From contig NZ_JAJTSZ010000003.1 of NCBI RefSeq assembly GCF_021440195.1, positions 310,001 to 374,000 on the forward strand: a stretch of DNA of 64,000 bases, in the 5' to 3' direction. The DNA is from Dyadobacter sp. CY356 (GTDB taxonomy: Bacteria > Bacteroidota > Bacteroidia > Cytophagales > Spirosomataceae). The position numbers and the translations under genes are program-made. The notes beneath the pieces were generated by a model. The model did no database searches and was not told where the DNA came from. It saw only the letters and a list, made by a program, of their open reading frames with translations. Numbering within the stretch: the first letter of the stretch is position 1; each line of letters opens with the position of its first letter. Below are positions 8,131 to 17,474 of this stretch, piece after piece.

Positions 8131-9570
8131 TTATTCTACAACGCTCAATTTTACAGCATTTGTTTTGCGCGATTTGGAAACTGGCATACTTAATGTGTTG
8201 ATGAAAACGTCACCTTTTTTCAGCTCACCTTTTTCGATAAGGAAAAGTTTGATGTCTTCAATCAAATCATCAGTAGAAGCATCCTGATCTTTATCGTAGA
8301 AATATACTTTTGTACCCCAATAAAGCGCCAATGTATTCATTAAGGCTCTGTCCGAAGTAAATATCAGCAAACTCGCTTTTGGGCGGTGATGTGAAAGGCG
8401 GAAGGATGTATAACCTGAACGTGTCACACCGATAATCGCAGCAGCATTGGTATCACGCGCCAAACGACATGCGCTCATTACTACGTTGTCATTCAATTTG
8501 TTAGCACCAGGTTTTTCGTTTACAAACGCATGGTGTTTAAAATAAACATCATTAGAGTTTTCCTCAACCTTTTCGATTGTACGGCTCATCGTTTCAACGG
8601 CCAGCAACGGATATTTTCCGGAAGCAGTTTCTGCACTAAGCATTACAGCATCAGCACCATCCAATACCGAGTTAGCAACGTCACTGATCTCTGCACGTGT
8701 TCCGCGAGGACTTTCGATCATGCTTTCCAGCATTTGCGTAGCAACAATAACGGGCTTGCCTGCCTTGTTACATTTGTCGACGATCATTTTCTGAATCATC
8801 GGAACTTCTTCTGCCGGTAATTCAACCCCCAAATCTCCACGGGCAACCATGATGGCATCCGCAGCTTCAATGATTTCGTCAATATTTGCTACCGCCTCAG
8901 GTTTTTCAATTTTAGCGATCAAGCGCGCAAATTTCCCTTTGTTGGCGATATATTCTTTTACTTTTATAATTTCAGAAGCAGTACGTACAAATGAAAGTGC
9001 TACCCATTCCACATTATGCTCCAATCCGAAATCAAGGTCCTCGTAATCTTTTGTCGTTACCGAAGGCATTGAAACGCGGGTATTTGGAAGATTAACACCT
9101 TTTTTAGATTTCAACAAACCACCATAAACAACCTGCGTTACAACGTCGCTTCCTTCAATTCCGGTTACCAGCACTTCAAGTTTACCGTCGTCCATCAAAA
9201 CACGGTCACCTACTTTCACGTCATTGTACATGCCGTCGTAAGGAGTACTTACTTTTTCAGCAGTACCTAAAACCTCTGTGTTGGAAAGAATCAGTTTATT
9301 TCCAGCTTCGATCAATACACCATCTTTTTCAGCTACAAGACCGATGCGGATTTTTGGCCCCTGCAAATCCTGTAAAATGGCAAGGTTCAATCCGAATTCT
9401 TCGTTTATTTCGCGAATGGTATTAAGCCTGGCCAGGTGGTCTGCGTGCGTACCATGAGAAAAGTTTAGACGAAAAACATTTACGCCGGCAACTGCCAAAG
9501 CATGAAGCATTTCTTTTGTTTCTGATGTTGGGCCTACGGTAGCAACAATTTTGGTTTTCTTGGAAGACAT
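8131..9570 (-). CDS. pyk: Pyruvate kinase
   Basis: Converts phosphoenolpyruvate and ADP to pyruvate and ATP, the last step of glycolysis, in the cytoplasm. From the ATG at 9570 the protein starts MSSKKTKIVATVGPTS and is 479 residues, normal for the family. Visible signatures: NVFRLNFSHG (substrate/nucleotide site), ARLIAKIEKPEAV (the catalytic lysine and glutamate block), MVARGDLGVELP (Mg binding), and ATQMLESM followed by PRGTRAEISDVANSVLDG. A longer frame to 9609 overlaps the priA stop and lacks family similarity, so 9570 is preferred. It has its own strong terminator. Confidence 0.97.
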   Translation of the reverse strand: MSSKKTKIVATVGPTSETKEMLHALAVAGVNVFRLNFSHGTHADHLARLNTIREINEEFGLNLAILQDLQGPKIRIGLVAEKDGVLIEAGNKLILSNTEVLGTAEKVSTPYDGMYNDVKVGDRVLMDDGKLEVLVTGIEGSDVVTQVVYGGLLKSKKGVNLPNTRVSMPSVTTKDYEDLDFGLEHNVEWVALSFVRTASEIIKVKEYIANKGKFARLIAKIEKPEAVANIDEIIEAADAIMVARGDLGVELPAEEVPMIQKMIVDKCNKAGKPVIVATQMLESMIESPRGTRAEISDVANSVLDGADAVMLSAETASGKYPLLAVETMSRTIEKVEENSNDVYFKHHAFVNEKPGANKLNDNVVMSACRLARDTNAAAIIGVTRSGYTSFRLSHHRPKASLLIFTSDRALMNTLALYWGTKVYFYDKDQDASTDDLIEDIKLFLIEKGELKKGDVFINTLSMPVSKSRKTNAVKLSVVE

Positions 9571-9599
9571 AGAGTTAATTGCAGTATTATATGAATTTA

Positions 9600-12095
9600 C
9601 TAAACACAATCCACATCAATGACAACGTGGACGCCTTTTATGGTTTTATCGGTTAGAATATCAATGACTTTTTCTTGTATAAACGACTTTGCCGCCTTAA
9701 AATTAATCTTTTCTCGTTCAAGTTTAATGAGAATGTCGAACAAAAACTGATTTCTTACTCTTTCCACCAACGGAGGCTCCGGTCCGAGTACCCGGCTTTG
9801 ACCTAAATTGGCTGTTAATTTTTCTGCCAAAGCCACTGCGGCGCGTTTCGAAGTGGCCTCGTCGATATGTTTTATTGTTATTTTGATCAACCGAGTAAAC
9901 GGCGGATAATGGTATTGCTCGCGTTCTACAATTTCCGCATCGTACATGCCGGTATAATCATTCTGTATGATTCTTTCCAGTATTTTCTGAGCCGGATTTG
10001 CGGTTTGAATTAATACCTTTCCCGGCTTGTCGGCTCTTCGTCCTGCTCTTCCGCTTACCTGGGTCAGCATTTGAAAAGCCCGTTCCGACGCCCGGAATTC
10101 CGGAAAATGAATAATCCTGTCGGCGTCAAAAATACCAACCATACTTACGTTATCAAAATCCAGACCTTTGCTAACCATTTGTGTACCAACTAAAATATCA
10201 GTACCTCCTTCTTCAAATTCCTGGATAATCTGCTGATAAGCGTTTTTTGCCCGCGTGGTATCAAAATCCATTCTTTGCACACGCGCCGCTGGTAATAACA
10301 AATGTAATTCTTCCTCAATTTTTTCCGTCCCGTAACCCATCGTTTTTACGCGGGTTGAACCACAGGCCGGACAAGTTCTTGGTACTTCTTCCTTATGTCC
10401 GCAATAATGACACCGAAGTTCCCGCGCTTTCATGTGGTATGTAAGACTTACATCACAATTAGCACATTCAGAAATCCAGCTGCATTCTTCACATTGCATA
10501 TAGGGAGAATAGCCGCGGCGATTCTGGAATAAAATCGTTTGTTCTTTATTATTTAAATTCGATTCAAGATGTTCGAGCAAAACGGATGAAAACTCATTTT
10601 TCATCGTTTTCTGCTTTTTTTCCTTTTTTGTGTCAATTAAAACAAAAGTAGGCAAAGCTGCATTACCAAATCGTTGTGTTATTTCAACCAGTCCGTAACG
10701 GCCGCTTCTGGCGTGATAATAACTTTCCAGAGATGGCGTTGCCGAACCGAGCAACGTTTTCGCCTTATGCATGTATGCCATGATCACGGCTACATCACGT
10801 GCGTGATACCGGGGAGCAGGATCATGCTGTTTGTAGGAAGTTTCATGTTCCTCATCCACTATGATCAGCCCCAGATTATCAAAAGGCAAAAATATCGCAG
10901 AACGAACGCCGACTACAAATTGGAATTTTCCATCCAGAATTCCTTTCCAGACTTCAACACGTTCGTTATCTGAAAATTTGGAATGATAAATGCCCATCGC
11001 ATCGCCGAAAACTTTTCTCAGACGAACAACGATCTGGGTTGTTAAAGCAATTTCAGGTAGTAGAAATAAAACCTGCGATCCGCTTTCCATCGCTTGTTTG
11101 ATCAGTTCAATATAAACTTCCGTTTTTCCGCTGCCGGTAATACCATGCAATAACACAACTTCCTTTTCAGCAAATGCTTCATGAATTTCTTTGAAAGCCG
11201 TTGTCTGCGATTCAGTTAAATTAACAACAGCCGGCGGGCCAAGCGGAATATCGGCAAAGCGGGAGACGATTATGTCAAATTGTTCGAAAACGCCTTTTTT
11301 GATTAAGGTCTGCAAAGCAGAATCGGATAAGCTTTCGTCTTGTAAAAAGATTAATTTGTCAAGTCCTTTTTGATTTAAATCCGCATGATTATAAACTGGC
11401 ACGTGACTTAAATACCGCATCAGAATATCCTGCTGTTTCGGAGTTTTATCAAGAGATGAAGTCAGTTCCACCAATGATTTCTCTGAAAGAAATGCAGAGG
11501 TCAGACGGATTTTTTTGACGACTTTTGGCTTGTATTTTTCTTTAACTTCTTCAAAAAGAATAATAGCACGTTTCCCAACCAGCGATTTTATAACAGCCGT
11601 AATATTGGTCTGATTGACCAGCCTGGCCACTTCTTCATAAGAAAGTGTGGCGTGTTTTTTTATTTCATCAAGTATAAATCTTTCCTGATCTGTCAGCAAT
11701 TCCTCATAATCAAATTCAGGATTATGCTGAATTCTCGACTGACTTGTAATTTTTAATCCGGCCGGAAGCGCAACATTTAATACTTCGCCGATATTACAGA
11801 GATAATATTCCGAAATCCAGTTGTAAAGTTCGAGTTGTTTGGTGGTGATAATGGGTTCATCATCAAGCAATTCAAGAATGTATTTTGCCTGGTATACGGC
11901 CGGAGGATTGGAATGTATATGGGCAACAACGGCCGTGATAACCCGGTTTTTTCCAAATTGTACAATCACCCGGGCACCTACTTTTATCATCTCAGCCATA
12001 GTCCGCGGAACTCTGTACGTAAAGAGCCGGGGTACCGGAACAGGAAGGATCAGATCGGCGAATAAGGTAATTTCGTCCTCAAAAAGGGAGGTCAT
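9600..12095 (-). CDS. priA: Primosomal replication-restart helicase PriA (N')
   Basis: A 3'-5' DNA helicase that recognises stalled forks and reloads the replisome. The N-terminal 3'-DNA-binding domain is followed by Walker A (LLHGITGSGKTEVY), the DEEH box (IIVDEEHETSYKQ), and the GSATPSLES and RRGYSPY helicase motifs. A cysteine-rich zinc module starts CEECSWISECANC and continues with CHYCGHKEE and CPACGS. The C-terminal helicase lobe includes LVGTQMVSKGLDFD. About 831 residues from the ATG at 12095; a TTG at 12110 is the alternative. pyk follows on the same strand after 29 bases. Confidence 0.97.
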   Translation of the reverse strand: MTSLFEDEITLFADLILPVPVPRLFTYRVPRTMAEMIKVGARVIVQFGKNRVITAVVAHIHSNPPAVYQAKYILELLDDEPIITTKQLELYNWISEYYLCNIGEVLNVALPAGLKITSQSRIQHNPEFDYEELLTDQERFILDEIKKHATLSYEEVARLVNQTNITAVIKSLVGKRAIILFEEVKEKYKPKVVKKIRLTSAFLSEKSLVELTSSLDKTPKQQDILMRYLSHVPVYNHADLNQKGLDKLIFLQDESLSDSALQTLIKKGVFEQFDIIVSRFADIPLGPPAVVNLTESQTTAFKEIHEAFAEKEVVLLHGITGSGKTEVYIELIKQAMESGSQVLFLLPEIALTTQIVVRLRKVFGDAMGIYHSKFSDNERVEVWKGILDGKFQFVVGVRSAIFLPFDNLGLIIVDEEHETSYKQHDPAPRYHARDVAVIMAYMHKAKTLLGSATPSLESYYHARSGRYGLVEITQRFGNAALPTFVLIDTKKEKKQKTMKNEFSSVLLEHLESNLNNKEQTILFQNRRGYSPYMQCEECSWISECANCDVSLTYHMKARELRCHYCGHKEEVPRTCPACGSTRVKTMGYGTEKIEEELHLLLPAARVQRMDFDTTRAKNAYQQIIQEFEEGGTDILVGTQMVSKGLDFDNVSMVGIFDADRIIHFPEFRASERAFQMLTQVSGRAGRRADKPGKVLIQTANPAQKILERIIQNDYTGMYDAEIVEREQYHYPPFTRLIKITIKHIDEATSKRAAVALAEKLTANLGQSRVLGPEPPLVERVRNQFLFDILIKLEREKINFKAAKSFIQEKVIDILTDKTIKGVHVVIDVDCV

Positions 12096-12190
12096 TGGCT
12101 GTGTGGGCAAAAATATTATTAATTTGAAAAGGAAGGCAAGTTACGATTTTATTAGATCCTGCGAGTTGTAATACACATTGAAAACAAAGT

Positions 12191-12490
12191 CTAGTCGCCT
12201 TTTTTCTTTTTAGGATGTTGTCTTGTATCAAAAAAAGCAAGTAAAAAAATCTGATCTTTTTGGATGCGGTAAAGAAGTAAATTATGCTTAGTAATGACAC
12301 CTTCTCTTACTGAATTATTTAACGAAACTTGTCGGAATGATTTCGGATATTCGCTTACTTGTTGAATAATACTTTCAGTCTTATATACGAAATCTCTGAT
12401 AACTGCATCATTCCAATTCTCTTCCAAATAATCTAGTATGTCGTGAAAATTATTCAATGCCTTAGGAGACCAAATAATATTTAAAGCCAT
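12191..12490 (-). CDS. ParE/RelE-superfamily toxin
   Basis: A 99-residue basic protein with the ParE/RelE fold pattern: IIWSPKALNNFHDILDYLEE at the N-terminus, then VSEYPKSFRQV, a central VREGVITKHNLLLYRI strand pair, and IFLLAFFDTRQHPKK at the end. DTRQHP is typical of the ParE/RelE C-terminal strand. It overlaps the upstream antitoxin gene by 10 bases, the usual antitoxin-first order. Whether it is a ParE (gyrase) or RelE (ribosome) toxin cannot be decided by eye. Confidence 0.85.
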   Translation of the reverse strand: MALNIIWSPKALNNFHDILDYLEENWNDAVIRDFVYKTESIIQQVSEYPKSFRQVSLNNSVREGVITKHNLLLYRIQKDQIFLLAFFDTRQHPKKKKGD

Positions 12491-12699
12491 TTTTTATAGG
12501 TTTCTCTGGCTGTTTTATGATTTATTCCCTTCCCATCTTCAATTTGAATTATTGATTCCTTTACATCGAGTATAACTTTTTCCGGTAAATCCCCCCAGTC
12601 CTCATCAACTTCTGTGCTATATTCAACAGCCAAGCTATCCAAAAAATCCAGGATAACTTTTTCTTCCTGTTCATTTCGCGTGTTAATTAAAATACTCAT
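12481..12699 (-). CDS. Antitoxin partner of ParE/RelE-like toxin
   Basis: A 72-residue acidic protein (many D/E between residues 28 and 55) directly upstream of the toxin and overlapping it. It starts MSILINTRNEQEEKVILDFL. The family is not clear: the size, acidity and position fit an antitoxin, and the C-terminus (TARETYKKWL) could be the toxin-contacting helix. No clear DNA-binding motif is visible, so autoregulation is uncertain. Confidence 0.75.
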   Translation of the reverse strand: MSILINTRNEQEEKVILDFLDSLAVEYSTEVDEDWGDLPEKVILDVKESIIQIEDGKGINHKTARETYKKWL

Positions 12700-12815
12700 T
12701 GGAATAAATTATTTAAGATGAATCAAAAAAGGAAAGCTATTCTAAGAAAGTCAATTTGGGCACCTTAGTCAAATTTACGATTTTGGAATTAAACAATGCT
12801 ACTTCTCTTTAAGTT

Positions 12816-13418
12816 TTATTGGATGACCTGGCGTTCTAAAATCGTCGAATTTTCCCAGTTGACCATCGCGTTAAATAACCTGATACGACTATACTGAGAA
12901 ATATCAGATTCCGGAATTGGGGCTTCTTCAATAATTCCTGAATCTAAAAGAAACGCTCTTTGTGTTCCTGCCAGGAGAGGCGTATCCGGCGTGAACCATC
13001 GGCCATCTTTCAAAAATGCAACATTACAATATAACGAATCCGTAACCATTCCATTTTTGATGATCAGAATTTCTTCGGCGTCCTTCCGCTGTTCGTAAAG
13101 ATTATTTAAAGCTGTCCGGTCGTTGTATTTGTAGGAATAATCTACTTCATCGATATATACACGCTGGATCTTTTTTATCGTCCGGAAATGGTAAGGCTCC
13201 CACTTTATTTCTTCAATATTTTCTCCGTAAGTAAGTCTGCATTTATGGGGTTCATTCGTGACATAATCAGGAACTGTCAATAATTTTGACAAATCCCAGT
13301 CATCCTGAAAGCCATAAAGCGCTCTTCGGGTTTTATTAAGTCGCGCTTCGTGATAAGACAGATTAACAAGCTTACGTTCCTGAACGCAAATGGTTTCAAA
13401 GCACAATGGAAGGGACAT
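12816..13418 (-). CDS. pabC: Class IV aminotransferase, 4-amino-4-deoxychorismate lyase-like
   Basis: A PLP enzyme of fold type IV; with the adjacent pabB it should turn aminodeoxychorismate into 4-aminobenzoate plus pyruvate for folate synthesis. FETICVQERKLVNLSYHEAR near the start is the class IV N-terminal pattern, and the C-terminal half shows ITDSLYCN-like (VTDSLYCNVAFL) and TPLLAGTQRAFLL, the usual substrate and PLP-phosphate region. The ATG at 13418 gives about 200 residues, a little shorter than E. coli PabC. It overlaps pabB by 23 bases, suggesting translational coupling. Confidence 0.85.
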   Translation of the reverse strand: MSLPLCFETICVQERKLVNLSYHEARLNKTRRALYGFQDDWDLSKLLTVPDYVTNEPHKCRLTYGENIEEIKWEPYHFRTIKKIQRVYIDEVDYSYKYNDRTALNNLYEQRKDAEEILIIKNGMVTDSLYCNVAFLKDGRWFTPDTPLLAGTQRAFLLDSGIIEEAPIPESDISQYSRIRLFNAMVNWENSTILERQVIQ

Positions 13419-14466
13419 GGGCGAAGGGTAAGTAAACTTTATCAATTAATTCCAGGTATTCGCTTTTTGCGTCACTTTTAGCCGTTATTCCGCCTCCGCT
13501 TTTGAAAACGAGTTTTCCATTCTGATTTTCTATATATCGGATCATCACAGCACTTTCAAAGTTTTCACCATCAAAATAACCCATCACGCCTGTGTAATAA
13601 CCTCGTTCATAACCTTCGGCATCCTTAATAATTTTCAAGGTACTTGGTTTTGGCGCACCGCTTATACTTCCGGCTGGAAGTAATTTCAATAACAAATCTC
13701 CAAACGCACCATCAAATTCTTCTGGCAAAATTCCGGCAATTTCTGAGCTTACCTGCAAAAGGTTTTTCTCATTTGTTTGAATTTGTTCAATGTAACGGTA
13801 TCGTTCAACCCAGACTTTATCGGCAACAATACTGATATCATTTCTGATCAGATCGACAATCGTGGCGTGTTCAGCGGCTTCTTTTGGGTCTGAAAGAATT
13901 ACTTTTTCAGCATTAGGAAAAGAAGCGTCAATTGTTCCTTTCATTGGAAATGATGAAATCCGTTTTCCTTTTATTTTGATAAAAATCTCCGGTGAAAAAC
14001 AGACAAACTGGTCTTTTAACCAAAATCTATAAGGTGCTTTACTGTGTTCAAAAATATCTTTCAGACTGAGATTCGTTTCAATCGGTGTTTCAACTGAAAG
14101 ATTGACAAGAAAAGAATTTCCGGCTTTTAAATTATTGACAACGTGATTAAATTTTGGATGATAGTCATCAAATGAAACTGGATTTTTTTTGAAATGAAAA
14201 CCGGGTTGTGATTCAATTTTACTACTCGTTATATGATTGTTGAATCCATTAAAATCAAATGAGATTTCTGACGGATCGATTTCATCCAGACGATGGGCAA
14301 CAGGTTTTTGCATCAAAAAGTCAATAAAAAAGACAAACGGAATTTTCCGTTTTCCCCATTCATTAAGGCATTTTGAGAAATTTTGAATCGTTTTTGTCAA
14401 AGGAAAAAATAATAATGAAAACCGGTACTGCTCACAGTCTGCAAATTTACAAAGTTCAGAAACCAA
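13396..14466 (-). CDS. pabB: Aminodeoxychorismate synthase component I
   Basis: Chorismate-binding enzyme that aminates chorismate to 4-amino-4-deoxychorismate, first step of the pABA branch of folate synthesis. The C-terminal signature PAGSISGAPKPSTLKII followed by GYYTGVMGYFDG and GGGITAKSDAKSEYLELIDK is diagnostic. FPMKGTIDAS and VDLIRNDIS are further active-site blocks. At 356 residues it lacks the N-terminal extension of long PabB/TrpE proteins. No ATG exists before residue 52, so a TTG near 14466 is the likely start. No pabA glutaminase is in the window. Confidence 0.92.
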   Translation of the reverse strand: MVSELCKFADCEQYRFSLLFFPLTKTIQNFSKCLNEWGKRKIPFVFFIDFLMQKPVAHRLDEIDPSEISFDFNGFNNHITSSKIESQPGFHFKKNPVSFDDYHPKFNHVVNNLKAGNSFLVNLSVETPIETNLSLKDIFEHSKAPYRFWLKDQFVCFSPEIFIKIKGKRISSFPMKGTIDASFPNAEKVILSDPKEAAEHATIVDLIRNDISIVADKVWVERYRYIEQIQTNEKNLLQVSSEIAGILPEEFDGAFGDLLLKLLPAGSISGAPKPSTLKIIKDAEGYERGYYTGVMGYFDGENFESAVMIRYIENQNGKLVFKSGGGITAKSDAKSEYLELIDKVYLPFAHVPSIVL

Positions 14467-14549
14467 TCGTTTAAATAAAGAGTTAAAACTATTACAAGGA
14501 TTAAAGAAAAAGCGACAGCAAATCCAACCAAGATTACGAAATCAGACTT

Positions 14550-15557
14550 ATGCATATTCACGACGTTATCATTATCGGCGGAGGCCCTTGCGGACTTGCC
14601 ATGGCGATTGAAGCAACTAAAAACGGCCTTGACCATTTGATACTGGAAAAAGGAAATATCACAGAATCGATTCGTAATTATCCACGCCGGATGCGTTTTT
14701 TTTCAACGGCTGAAAATATAGAAATAGGAGGAATTCCCTTTGCAATCTCGGAAGTAAAGGCGAACAGAAATGAGGCCTTGCAGTATTATCGCAAAGTTGC
14801 GGGATACTACAATCTAAATTTTAAGCTTTTTGTCGATGTGGATCGTACTGAGAAACAAGCCGACGGGACGTTTCTGGTATATGCAAATGACGGACAAATT
14901 TTTCAGTCAAAAAATGTAGTTCTGGCTACTGGCTACTTTGATGTTCCCCGTAAGTTAAACGTGCCGGGAGAGGATTTGCCGCATGTTTCGCACTACTACG
15001 ATGAGCCGTTTAAATATTCATATACCAACGTTGTTTTGGTTGGCGGATCCAATTCTTCTGTTGAAGCGGCGTTGGAATTATATCGTCATGATGCACATGT
15101 GACTATCGTTCATAAAGAAGCAGATTTTCGTACCAAAGTGAAATACTGGCTGGTTCCGGATGTGAAAAACCGGGTGAAGGAAGGTAAAATTCATACACGT
15201 TTTAACAGTATTACCAAAGCAATTGAACCCGGAAGGATTCAGATTGAAAATATTGAAACAGGTGAACCTGAATGGCTGCCGGCTGATTTTGTTTTCCTGC
15301 TTGTTGGCTATTTGCCTGATGAACATTTATTGTTCCGTTGCGGTATTGTGCTTGATCCGCAAACTAAAGTGCCGACTTTCGACCCTGAAACTTTTGAAAC
15401 CAATATTCCTGGTCTATACCTGTGCGGCACGGTAATGGCCGGTGTTTTCACAGAAAAGATATTTATTGAAAACGGCCGTGATCACGCCGCAGCAATTGCT
15501 GATCATTTGATGGGCCGGGAAGTAAGAAAGGTGAAGGAGTTGATCGACAGGATTTGA
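14550..15557 (+). CDS. ypdA: YpdA-family bacillithiol disulfide reductase (thioredoxin-reductase-like)
   Basis: A 335-residue FAD/NADPH flavoprotein. The FAD site HDVIIIGGGPCGLAMAIEA carries the glycine-cysteine pair after GGG that is typical of YpdA, which lacks the CxxC of thioredoxin reductases. The NADPH site is NVVLVGGSNSSVEAALEL, and GLYLCGTVMAGVFTEKIF ends the second FAD motif. In Firmicutes YpdA recycles bacillithiol disulfide; its presence here suggests bacillithiol in this organism, an inference. It is divergent from pabB across an 83-base gap. Confidence 0.88.
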   Translation: MHIHDVIIIGGGPCGLAMAIEATKNGLDHLILEKGNITESIRNYPRRMRFFSTAENIEIGGIPFAISEVKANRNEALQYYRKVAGYYNLNFKLFVDVDRTEKQADGTFLVYANDGQIFQSKNVVLATGYFDVPRKLNVPGEDLPHVSHYYDEPFKYSYTNVVLVGGSNSSVEAALELYRHDAHVTIVHKEADFRTKVKYWLVPDVKNRVKEGKIHTRFNSITKAIEPGRIQIENIETGEPEWLPADFVFLLVGYLPDEHLLFRCGIVLDPQTKVPTFDPETFETNIPGLYLCGTVMAGVFTEKIFIENGRDHAAAIADHLMGREVRKVKELIDRI

Positions 15558-15631
15558 TTGAGAACAATTCCATCTCATATAGTAGGTTAATAATAAGATT
15601 GTTATATTTTTGATTATAAAAGATAGCTATT

Positions 15632-15841
15632 ATGCAAACAGTAACAATTGACATCATCAATACAAAGGCTGTGAAATTATTGCAGGATTTGGAGGAGCTG
15701 GATCTCATTCATATTCATAAAGACGATACTCAATCTTCTGTTAAAAGAAATAGCGTTTTAAAATATAAAGGTGCAATGACTAAACAGCCTCTGGACGTAA
15801 TTGAAAATCAGTTAGATGAATTTCGTAACGGATGGGAATGA
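15632..15841 (+). CDS. VapB-like antitoxin
   Basis: A 69-residue protein starting MQTVTIDIINTKAVKLLQDL, a pattern common in Bacteroidota antitoxins paired with PIN-domain toxins. The ATGA overlap with the downstream PIN frame shows the usual translational coupling. It is intact although the toxin is broken. Confidence 0.72.
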   Translation: MQTVTIDIINTKAVKLLQDLEELDLIHIHKDDTQSSVKRNSVLKYKGAMTKQPLDVIENQLDEFRNGWE

Positions 15842-16224
15842 TTTATCTTTGGGATACAAATATTGCTATATACTTTTTGCAGCAGCAATTCTCACCAGAA
15901 GCGGAAAAATTTATAGATGAGCTGATTCAAATAGAAAAACCTTTTATATCTGTCATAACAGAAATTGAACTTCTTTGCTGGTAAACAGCAAATGAAAGGG
16001 ATTTACAGGTATTACAGGATTTCATTAATGAAACAATGGCAATAGAACTGAATAAGGACATCAAGCTGAAAACTGCGGATATCCGAAAAAACTATCGAAT
16101 TAAGTTGCCAGATGCCGTAATCGCTGCTACTGCCATTATGTATGACTTATCGTTAATTACCCATAATTATAAAGATTTTGAAAATATAGGCGGTTTGAGA
16201 ATCATAGATCCATATAGAAATTAA
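15838..16224 (+). pseudogene. VapC-like PIN-domain toxin interrupted by an in-frame TAA
   Basis: Read from the ATG at 15838, the frame gives MIYLWDTNIAIYFLQQQF, a PIN N-terminus with the first catalytic aspartate (DTN). It reaches ISVITEIELLCW at residue 48 and meets TAA at 15982-15984. The same frame then continues without a frameshift as TANERDLQVL, KLPDAVIAATAIMYDLSLIT (the later acidic residue) and ends at 16224, total 128 codons, normal for VapC. A single base change (such as AAA or CAA to TAA) would account for it. The downstream ATG at 16036 would make only a C-terminal fragment lacking the first aspartate, so it should be inactive. Confidence 0.85.
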
Positions 16225-16263
16225 TTAGGCCCCAAATTCCATTAATAATGTTGGGGCCTAATT
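16223..16263. terminator. Bidirectional terminator between vapC remnant and the Ycf48-like gene
   Basis: AATTAGGCCCCAA (16223-16235) and TTGGGGCCTAATT (16251-16263) are perfectly complementary over 13 bp with a 15-nt loop, sited between two converging genes. Confidence 0.82.
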
Positions 16264-16267
16264 CTTC

Positions 16268-17416
16268 TTACTCCGCAAACACCAATCTCCTCTTCTTTTT
16301 CTTTCTTGAAATTTTTTCAATTTTCCCAATCAAGCCTTTTCCGCCAACGGCATAACCAACATTTCCTGCAAAACTTACTGCATGAAATGGTTCATTACCA
16401 ACCGCTGTCCACGTTTTTCCCTGATTTACTGAAGAGCTGCTCCCAGATGGGCCAACGGCAACAAGGGCTACATCGTCTGAACGAATTTGGGTATCACCGT
16501 TCCAGGTTGTGTAGTGTTTGTGATATATGGATACTGCTTCTTTTAATCCAAGTGGTTTGGTGCCGGTGCCAAATTTCCAGGTAACGCCTCCGTCATTTGT
16601 CAGCAAAACATTTCGGGTTGTGTCGGAAATATTTTTATAATCACCACCTACGGCTATGCCATCTTTTTTCGACCAGAAATGTAAACCAAAAATACCACTG
16701 GTAGGTCCGGCAGGCATTGGTGTTTCAGCAACCTGCCAGTGGCGGCCAAAGTCTTCGGACCGGAATACGCGGGCCATTTTCCCACCTCCTGTTCCTATAA
16801 AAACTTTATCTTTTCCAACAGCCAGAATAGACGTTCCGCTTGCAGCAAATGATGCTTCTCCGGGTTGCCCTTCCGGTCGATTTTCCATGGGTAATTCCTG
16901 CCAGGATTTTCCCCCATCTTCTGTGGTCAGCATAAATAGTTTGCCATTCAAAGGATCTCCGAGACATATTCCCTGGTTTTTATTCCAAAAGTCAATACCA
17001 TCCAAAAATACCCCGGTTTGTGTGGATTGGTACACAAGATTCCAGGTTTCTCCGCCATCTTCTGTACGATAAATTTTTGCTCTGCCGGTTTCTGCTAAAC
17101 CTGCACTCATGGCAACTGCGGTTTCCCGCCCAAATGCATGAATATCACGGAAATCCAGTGAATCAGCGCCGGGTACTTTCATTACCGACCAGCTTTTCCC
17201 GCCATTAACAGTTCGCAATACAGTTCCAGATGATCCTCCGATCCAGCAAGTGGTTGGTGTGACTGCATGGACCCCACGCATATTGACCACCGTTTTTATT
17301 GACAATATGTCCCATTGGGCAGATGCTCTTTTGGAATAAAGCGTTGAAAATAAAATAAATATCAAAAAAAATGAAAAATGGTGGTTGAAATGACGGATTG
17401 GAGTTTCTTTTGGCAC
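16268..17416 (-). CDS. Secreted Ycf48/BNR-repeat-like beta-propeller protein
   Basis: About 382 residues. After a signal peptide (FSFFLIFILFSTLYSKRASAQ) come repeated blades with the pattern T-x-N/D-G-G-K-S-W: RTVNGGKSW, RTEDGGETW, TTEDGGKSW, LTNDGGVTWKFG and NQGKTWTAVG. These are BNR/Asp-box repeats as in Ycf48-like proteins. It is exported, but its ligand is unknown; a photosystem role is not expected here. The frame extends to a TTG at 17482, which would overlap the divergent ytxH-like gene. The only initiator giving a sensible signal peptide is the GTG at 17416, so that start is chosen with some doubt. Confidence 0.75.
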   Translation of the reverse strand: MPKETPIRHFNHHFSFFLIFILFSTLYSKRASAQWDILSIKTVVNMRGVHAVTPTTCWIGGSSGTVLRTVNGGKSWSVMKVPGADSLDFRDIHAFGRETAVAMSAGLAETGRAKIYRTEDGGETWNLVYQSTQTGVFLDGIDFWNKNQGICLGDPLNGKLFMLTTEDGGKSWQELPMENRPEGQPGEASFAASGTSILAVGKDKVFIGTGGGKMARVFRSEDFGRHWQVAETPMPAGPTSGIFGLHFWSKKDGIAVGGDYKNISDTTRNVLLTNDGGVTWKFGTGTKPLGLKEAVSIYHKHYTTWNGDTQIRSDDVALVAVGPSGSSSSVNQGKTWTAVGNEPFHAVSFAGNVGYAVGGKGLIGKIEKISRKKKKRRLVFAE

Positions 17417-17474
17417 GGTATTTGAGTAGATTTGGTTAACTATATATTTTACATCACACAAATAAATATTTGTT

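Noticed and set aside
9571..9609. Longer pyruvate kinase start
   Set aside because: It uses a non-ATG codon, overlaps the priA stop, and precedes the conserved MSSKKTKIVATVGPTS start.
15078..15326. Antisense reading frame inside ypdA
   Set aside because: Shadow of the ypdA coding frame without any supporting feature.
16036..16224. Short independent gene starting at the ATG at 16036
   Set aside because: It is the in-frame C-terminal half of the broken PIN toxin and lacks the first catalytic aspartate.
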